Shown: in pieces, positions 7,684 through 11,869 of the stretch
Layout of the letters: the number at the start of each line of letters is the position of its first letter
Numbering within the stretch: the first letter of the stretch is position 1
Source of the DNA: Flavobacteriales bacterium
Lineage (GTDB): Bacteria > Bacteroidota > Bacteroidia > Flavobacteriales_F > PHOS-HE28
NCBI GenBank assembly: GCA_020635695.1
Contig: JACJZH010000046.1
Location: 1-11,869, forward strand
DNA length: 11,869 nucleotides
Direction: 5' to 3'
Notes under the pieces: model-generated
Databases searched by the model: none
Told to the model about the DNA's origin: nothing
The model's input: only the letters and a program-made list of their open reading frames with translations
Made by a program: the position numbers and the translations under genes

Positions 7684-7935
7684 ATGTCGGTGCAACGCGG
7701 CGAAATAGTGGATGCCCTGCGTCAGTTCCTGGACGACCGGGTGCTGGCGGGCGAGGTGGAGCTGGACGGATCCACCGAACTGGAGGCCATCGGGGTGGAC
7801 TCCATCACGGTGATCGAGCTGGTGATGCACCTGGAGGACCGCTTCGGGTGGAAGATCCCCGTGGAGGACCTGCCCGCGGAGGACCTGCGCAGCCTGGATA
7901 CCCTGGCGGACGCGGCCCTGCGCTACGCGAACTGA
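7684..7935 (+). CDS. Stand-alone acyl carrier protein
   Basis: This 83-residue acidic protein has the four-helix carrier-protein pattern and the phosphopantetheine attachment motif GVDSITVIEL, with Ser40 as the predicted 4'-phosphopantetheine site. A holo-ACP carries acyl or aminoacyl groups as thioesters for a partner enzyme. It differs from the usual fatty-acid AcpP (DSLD motif), suggesting a dedicated carrier for a specialised pathway. ATG 7684 is preferred because an upstream in-frame ATG (7654) would add a basic, proline-containing stretch atypical of ACPs. The next gene starts 6 bp after its stop and encodes a condensation/acyltransferase-like protein, so the two probably form a carrier-plus-transferase pair. 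What acyl group it carries is unknown. Confidence 0.88.
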   Translation: MSVQRGEIVDALRQFLDDRVLAGEVELDGSTELEAIGVDSITVIELVMHLEDRFGWKIPVEDLPAEDLRSLDTLADAALRYAN

Positions 7936-7941
7936 ACGGCG

Positions 7942-9231
7942 ATGCCTGCCGCGCACGCGACCGATGGCGGGACGCCGCACACCCTTTCCGGCCCGGACCT
8001 GTTCCATCTCCTGATCGACCGTGTGATGCGCGTTCGGGGCTGTGCGGGTGATGTGTCGCGCATGGTGTTCGACCTGGAGCCGGGCGTGGATGCCGACACG
8101 TTGAAAGACCGGTTCGCGGCGAACGCGCTCTTCCGCTGGGTGCGCGCGCTGCACTGGCGCACCGCCTGGCCCGGTCTGCCGCGGTGGGAATTCGCGTGGG
8201 ACGTGGACACCACGGTACCCATCCATCAGGCGCCGGACATGGATGCCTGGACCCGGCACCAACTGGCCGTGCCGCTCATGCCTGCGGATGGCGCGGTCCG
8301 CGTGGACATCGCCCGGGCGCCGGACGGACGCGTGCGCCTGATGATCGCATTGCATCACGTGGCTTTCGACCATGCCGGCATGCTGCGTTTTCTGCATGGG
8401 CTGAACGATGGTCTTCCCGAGGAGGATCGCTTCGCACCGAACGACGTGCCGCGCCCGCAGGGGGAATGGCGGGACGTGCTGGCGATGGGCGCCACGGCCT
8501 TCCGATCGGCCGGTCCGCGCATGGGATCATTGCTGCGCGGTCGGAAGGGGGAGGCCGGTGATCCGGACTTCCACATCGTGCGCTTCACGCCGGAGGAGAC
8601 CGCGCGGATCGATGCGCAGGCGCGGGCATCCGGTGCCACCATCGGCCGCACAACGTTCGATCTGGCCGCGATCGCGCTGGCGATGAACGGAGTATTGCAG
8701 ACGCGTGGCCGACGGCCGCCCTACTTGTGGTTCTCCACACCGATCGATCAACGCCCGCGGAAGGGACCGGTGCACCTGATCGGCAACGCGACCTCGTTCG
8801 TGTTCTTCAAGCTGCACAGTGCGGAACTGACAGACATGTCCACGGCGGTCAAGGCGCTCTCCGGCCAGTTGATCACGCAGGTGCGGGGCGGATTCCCCAC
8901 GCGGTACAGGGCTCTGCTGCGCGCGTTCCGACGCGTGCCGTTCGCGGCCTACCGCATCATGTTCAACATGCCCTCGGTGGGCCGCTGGGCCAGCTTCGCC
9001 TTCAGCGACCTCGGCGACCTGGACCGCCTGCCCACGCACTTTTTCGGCGCGCGCATCACGCACGTGGAGCATTACCCGCCCGTGCCTTCACCACCCGGAC
9101 TCAGCGTGGTGATGGGCCGCGAAAAGGGCGGGCTGGTGCTGGTGATCGGCCACCGCGCGCCGGCGCTCACGCCGGAGGAAGCGGACGGGTTGGTGTCACG
9201 CCTGCGCGGGCTGCTGCTGCCCCCGGTCTGA
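7942..9231 (+). CDS. Condensation-domain / wax ester synthase-like acyltransferase
   Basis: The 429-residue protein carries HHVAFDHAGM, with His138, His139 and Asp143 matching the HHxxxDG active site of the CoA-dependent acyltransferase superfamily (NRPS condensation domains, PapA, WS/DGAT). The second His is the usual general base. The usual Gly after Asp is His144 here. A later segment (FAFSDLGDLDRLP) sits where relatives have their second-half structural motif. These enzymes join an acyl group, from a carrier protein or CoA, to a hydroxyl or amine. The preceding stand-alone ACP gene, 6 bp upstream, suggests an acyl-ACP donor; the acceptor is unknown. There is no adenylation or other NRPS module. 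The 3' end overlaps the convergent sulfotransferase gene by 36 bp. No membrane segment or signal peptide is evident, so it is probably cytoplasmic or membrane-associated. The family call is fairly sure; the reaction is not. Confidence 0.75.
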   Translation: MPAAHATDGGTPHTLSGPDLFHLLIDRVMRVRGCAGDVSRMVFDLEPGVDADTLKDRFAANALFRWVRALHWRTAWPGLPRWEFAWDVDTTVPIHQAPDMDAWTRHQLAVPLMPADGAVRVDIARAPDGRVRLMIALHHVAFDHAGMLRFLHGLNDGLPEEDRFAPNDVPRPQGEWRDVLAMGATAFRSAGPRMGSLLRGRKGEAGDPDFHIVRFTPEETARIDAQARASGATIGRTTFDLAAIALAMNGVLQTRGRRPPYLWFSTPIDQRPRKGPVHLIGNATSFVFFKLHSAELTDMSTAVKALSGQLITQVRGGFPTRYRALLRAFRRVPFAAYRIMFNMPSVGRWASFAFSDLGDLDRLPTHFFGARITHVEHYPPVPSPPGLSVVMGREKGGLVLVIGHRAPALTPEEADGLVSRLRGLLLPPV

Positions 9232-10398
9232 GGCCATCGGATAGCCCAGCTGCTCGAAGACGTGCGCCCATTCCGCTTCGATGGCTCGCATGCGTTCCTC
9301 GGGATAGTTGTATGTGTTGGTGCGGTAGTCCGTGTAGCTGCGCACTTCGGCCTGGATGTGCGGGCGGGCCGCATCGAAACCGTCAAGCCCCAGCTCCCGG
9401 TAGGCCTTTTCCAGCACGGCCAGCTCGTTGCCGATCAGGTCCTCGTAACGGATCTCGGCCAGGCGGCCCTTGGGGATCAGCGCGCGGTCGCGGAAGTACT
9501 TCTCGAAGGTGAGGCGGTAGGAGCGAAGGATGTAGTCCTGCACCTGCGCCCCATCGACCTCCTTCTGCATGGACACCAGCGGCAGCGTGATGCCGTAGAG
9601 GCGTTCGGTGGAGAAATAGACGCGGTAGGGGTCGCGCTTGATCAGCAGGAAGCGCGCGTCGGGGAACACCTCGAGGATCTCCCTCACGCGGGCGGTGTTC
9701 TCCGGGCTCTTCAGCACGAGAGGCATTCCGCCGTGCCGGTATGTGAGCTTCTGCATGAAGTACTTGAGCGTGCGTTGCCAGCCGCGCTTCGCCCGCTCAT
9801 CCTCGAACAGCACGTTGCGGCGGAACACCTCCAGCATGCGCCGCGGGAAGTAGTAGCCCGGGATCATGGTGTGGGGCGTCATGTTGCCCAGGGAATACTC
9901 CGGTTCGGTGGGCAGGTCCACGTCCATACGCAGGTCGTCCATGGGGCGCTTCTCCGGCAGTCGCCTGCGGTACATACGTTCGAGGAAGCGGCCGAAGCTG
10001 AGGTAGATCCACGGCATGAAGCTTTCCTTCACCGAGCAGTAGGCGAACTGCGGATCGCGGCCGATCAGGTAGTGCAGGTAGGTGGTGCCGCTGCGGTGGT
10101 GGCCGATGAGGAACAACGGCGCCTTCACTTTTGTGCGGCGGATGCGGCGATCGTAGCGCAGGCGTTCCCACAGCACCAGCGGCGTATAGAGGAGGACGAT
10201 CCAGGTGAGCAGGAGCGCCTTGGGGATGAACGGCCGGGAGATGCCGCGACCGTACACGCGCACAATGCCCAGCCAGGTGCCGAGGTCGGCGCCGATGAGC
10301 GTGGTGGCTGAAAAGCTGAGGTGGCGGTCCCTGCCGATGATGATCTTCACGCGTGTCGTGCTGCTGGCCGAAGCCTGGATCTGGCCGAATTTCGGCAT
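9196..10398 (-). CDS. Sulfotransferase (PAPS-dependent, Sulfotransfer_3-like)
   Basis: The 400-residue product has the 5'-phosphosulfate-binding loop LIGHHRSGTTYLHYLI (GHHRSGTT at 99-106), a KSPENT segment (230-235) and a 3'-phosphate-binding region LLIKRDPYRVYFSTERLY (around Arg255 and Ser263). These are the hallmarks of enzymes that move sulfate from PAPS to a hydroxyl or amine. A hydrophobic stretch at about 57-78 (ALLLTWIVLLYTPLVLW) just before the catalytic domain suggests membrane association, as expected for lipid or glycan acceptors. The acceptor is unknown. ATG 10398 is supported by an upstream GAAAGGA. The last 12 codons, stop included, overlap the end of the convergent acyltransferase gene. 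It shares the locus with a carotenoid desaturase, an ACP and an acyltransferase-like protein, which makes a lipid or pigment substrate plausible, but this is inference only. Confidence 0.87.
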   Translation of the reverse strand: MPKFGQIQASASSTTRVKIIIGRDRHLSFSATTLIGADLGTWLGIVRVYGRGISRPFIPKALLLTWIVLLYTPLVLWERLRYDRRIRRTKVKAPLFLIGHHRSGTTYLHYLIGRDPQFAYCSVKESFMPWIYLSFGRFLERMYRRRLPEKRPMDDLRMDVDLPTEPEYSLGNMTPHTMIPGYYFPRRMLEVFRRNVLFEDERAKRGWQRTLKYFMQKLTYRHGGMPLVLKSPENTARVREILEVFPDARFLLIKRDPYRVYFSTERLYGITLPLVSMQKEVDGAQVQDYILRSYRLTFEKYFRDRALIPKGRLAEIRYEDLIGNELAVLEKAYRELGLDGFDAARPHIQAEVRSYTDYRTNTYNYPEERMRAIEAEWAHVFEQLGYPMASDRGQQQPAQA

Positions 10399-10405
10399 TG
10401 CGCGG

Positions 10406-10412
10406 TCCTTTC
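10406..10412 (-). promoter_or_regulatory. Ribosome binding site of the sulfotransferase gene
   Basis: On the minus strand GAAAGGA lies 7 nt before ATG 10398. It is one of the clearer Shine-Dalgarno-like sequences in the window and supports that start. Confidence 0.4.
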
Positions 10413-10431
10413 AAGTGTATGGAATGTGGAT

Positions 10432-10449
10432 CTTTCCCACCATGGAAAG
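10432..10449. promoter_or_regulatory. Inverted repeat CTTTCC-N6-GGAAAG upstream of the sulfotransferase
   Basis: A perfect 6-bp inverted repeat with a 6-bp spacer (CACCAT) starts 34 bp upstream of the sulfotransferase ATG. Its size and place fit an operator for a dimeric regulator, but a 6-bp repeat can arise by chance and no regulator gene is visible in the window. Confidence 0.25.
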
Positions 10450-10463
10450 GGCTGCGGACATTT

Positions 10464-10509
10464 CACCACAAAGACGCTAAGCGCATAAAGTGAGTGCACA
10501 CAAGGAGGT
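10464..10509. repeat. CACCACAAAG-type dispersed intergenic repeat (putative)
   Basis: The stretch begins CACCACAAAGACGCTAAGCG and continues with further A/G-rich CATAAAG and CACAAGG words. It resembles the CACCACAAAGGCACAAAG-like elements I recall from intergenic DNA of many environmental bacteria, which often sit next to the element found just downstream here. Only one copy is in the window, so its repeat nature rests on recall. The terminal AAGGAGGT (10502-10509) looks like an ideal Shine-Dalgarno sequence, but no convincing gene starts at the right distance. Confidence 0.4.
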
Positions 10510-10568
10510 AGATAGGTTCCTGCATGATCGATGTGTTCCATGGATGAAAAATGTCCTGGGCTCAGGTG

Positions 10569-10664
10569 ACCACGGATGGACGCGGATGAACGCGGATGCG
10601 CGGCTTGGTCGATCGGTCGTTCCCTTTGATCTACGATCCGTGTTCATCTGCGTCCATCCGTGGT
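10569..10664. repeat. Long imperfect palindrome with 29-bp arms (dispersed hairpin repeat)
   Basis: The left arm (10569-10597) and the reverse complement of the right arm (10636-10664) agree at 27 of 29 positions by hand alignment, around a 38-bp loop. The arms are built of roughly 10-bp units (CACGGATGGA, CGCGGATGAA, CGCGGATGCG at 10571-10600). An RNA copy would fold into a long stable hairpin. Similar ACCACGGATGGACACGGATG-like elements are, from memory, common between genes in environmental bacteria and often create spurious reading frames (IRVHPWF-like peptides). The right arm runs into the start region of the DUF5686-like gene. Confidence 0.75.
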
Positions 10665-11869
10665 TCTCACCCGTACATCGCTCCCGGCCGATCAAGAGGC
10701 TTCTTCTGCTGGCGGTCCTCCTGTTGCCCGTCCTTGTGCATGCCCAGCGCACGCGCGTCACCGGCCGCGTGTTCGACCAGGCCACCGGCGATCCGCTGCC
10801 CTATGCCAATGTGGTCTTCCCCGGAAGTACCGTCGGCACCACCACGGACACGGTCGGGTTCTTCCGGTTGAATGACGACCAGCACCGCGATTCCCTGCGG
10901 GTGTCAATGACTGGGTATCGTGCACGGACCATTGCGCTGAAGGGTGCGGTGGACCAGGGTCTGGTGATCGGTCTCGACCCGATGCACGTCGAGCTGCACG
11001 TGTTCGAGGTGCGGCCCGGCGAGAACCCCGCCTTCGCCGTCCTGCGGCAGGTGATCGCCCGCAAGCCGTTCAACGCGCCGGAGCGGCTGGATGCCTACCA
11101 CTACACCAGCTACGACCGGGTGCGGTTCGACCTGAACCACTTCACCGACCGGATCAAGAAGAATTTCCTGCTCAAGCCCTTCGACTATCTCTGGGACGGC
11201 ATCGATACCACGGCCGATGGCGTGCGCTACCTGCCGATCCTGCTGAACGAACGCGAGGAGGAGCACGACTACCGGCGGGACCCCCGCTCGGAGAAGCGCG
11301 TGGTGATGGGTACGAAGGCCTACAAGTTCTTCCGCGCGCCGCGCATCATGGAGTTCGTGGAGGACATGGCGATCGAGCCGGACATCAACGAGGAGCAGGT
11401 GACGATCCTGGACCGCAGCTTCCCCAGCCCGATCAACAGCCACTTCCAGCAGTACTACCGCTATCTGCTGGACGACACGCTGCGCGCCTGCGACGGATAC
11501 ATCTGCCACCGCATCACCTTCCGGCCGAAGCACATCGGCGACGCCGCCTTCCGCGGCGAGATGCTCATCGACACCACGTCGAAGGCGGTGGTGCGCGTGG
11601 ACCTGGCCTTCAGCATCGAGGCCAACATCAACTTCGTGCGCAACTACTGGATCCGGCAGGACCGTGCGCCGGTGGCCGAAGGACCATGGTTCGTGCGCAG
11701 CAGCCAGGTGATCGGCGACTTCACCGTGATCGAGAACAGCGCGGACATGACCGGGTTCTTCGGTCGGCGCACGAGCACCGTGAGCGACATCACGATCGGG
11801 CAGACGCGCGAGGAGGCCTTCTACAAGCAGGTGGACCCCGTGATCGTGCAGGACAGTGCCGCCCTGCGG
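10640..11869 (+). CDS. Carboxypeptidase-regulatory-like domain + DUF5686-like protein (3' partial)
   Basis: The frame is open to the window end. It shows a signal peptide (IKRLLLLAVLLLPVLVHA|Q), then a carboxypeptidase-regulatory-like beta-sandwich (RVTGRVFDQATGDPLPYANV, followed by GTTTDTVGFFRL) and a region resembling DUF5686 (NSHFQQYYRYLLDDTL, then GEMLIDTTSKAVVRVDLAFS and NFVRNYWIRQ). Such Bacteroidota proteins are exported and many are predicted outer-membrane barrels; their function is not established. The start is unclear: the codon before KRLLLL, where ATG would be expected, is ATC (10691). In-frame candidates are GTG 10640 (used here, giving a 20-residue N-region), ATG 10586 and ATG 10544; the first two lie in the palindromic repeat and the last just before it. 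Codons before 10691 encode repeat-derived sequence, so the extra residues are probably not ancestral. Confidence 0.85.
   Translation, partial: MFICVHPWFSPVHRSRPIKRLLLLAVLLLPVLVHAQRTRVTGRVFDQATGDPLPYANVVFPGSTVGTTTDTVGFFRLNDDQHRDSLRVSMTGYRARTIALKGAVDQGLVIGLDPMHVELHVFEVRPGENPAFAVLRQVIARKPFNAPERLDAYHYTSYDRVRFDLNHFTDRIKKNFLLKPFDYLWDGIDTTADGVRYLPILLNEREEEHDYRRDPRSEKRVVMGTKAYKFFRAPRIMEFVEDMAIEPDINEEQVTILDRSFPSPINSHFQQYYRYLLDDTLRACDGYICHRITFRPKHIGDAAFRGEMLIDTTSKAVVRVDLAFSIEANINFVRNYWIRQDRAPVAEGPWFVRSSQVIGDFTVIENSADMTGFFGRRTSTVSDITIGQTREEAFYKQVDPVIVQDSAALR

Noticed and set aside
9262..10311. Long plus-strand open frame opposite the sulfotransferase.
   Set aside because: The opposite strand has the complete sulfotransferase with PAPS-binding motifs; the plus-strand product shows no recognisable domain.
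10524..10547. Seven-codon frame MIDVFHG after AAGGAGGT, overlapping a downstream ATG by ATGA, as a possible leader peptide.
   Set aside because: The spacing from the Shine-Dalgarno is 14 nt, the peptide has no regulatory codon pattern, and the ribosome-site look is probably part of the repeat element.

Overview
The window looks like chromosomal DNA from a high-GC member of the Bacteroidota. The evidence is a secreted protein ending in what looks like a type IX secretion (T9SS) sorting domain, a protein with a carboxypeptidase-regulatory-like domain followed by a DUF5686-like region (both typical of this phylum), a CrtI/CrtD-type carotenoid desaturase of the kind common in Flavobacteriia, and mostly weak Shine-Dalgarno sequences. 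The GC content is high for the phylum, which suggests an environmental lineage. Genus and species cannot be given.

Region 1 (1-5859, + strand) is a copper-handling gene row with short gaps of 6, 23 and 31 bp. It holds the 3' part of a CusB-type efflux adaptor with an extra C-terminal heavy-metal-associated (HMA) domain, a CopB-type (CPH motif) copper P-type ATPase with His-rich ends, a di-heme cytochrome c peroxidase/MauG-family lipoprotein, and a secreted BNR/sialidase-like protein with CxCC and CP cysteine motifs and a Met-rich motif. A consistent reading is copper export from the cytoplasm and periplasm, plus periplasmic or cell-surface redox and binding functions.

Region 2 (5860-6119) has no intact gene. 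It carries a decayed 60-bp copy of the 3' end of the neighbouring carotenoid desaturase gene.

Region 3 (6120-10398) is a compact group suggestive of lipid or pigment modification: a carotenoid desaturase (-), divergent from an acyl carrier protein and a condensation/wax-ester-synthase-like acyltransferase (+, 6 bp apart), which converges with a PAPS-type sulfotransferase (-) over a 36-bp tail-to-tail overlap. A desaturase, a stand-alone ACP, an acyltransferase-like protein and a sulfotransferase together hint at an acylated and/or sulfated lipid or carotenoid, but no product can be assigned from sequence.

Region 4 (10399-11869) starts with an intergenic stretch holding two dispersed-repeat-like elements, one a 29-bp-arm imperfect palindrome. 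It runs into a DUF5686/carboxypeptidase-regulatory-domain protein that continues past the window end. That gene has no ATG at the expected start of its signal peptide, and its possible upstream starts lie in or beside the repeat. No tRNA, rRNA, CRISPR array, transposase or integrase was seen.
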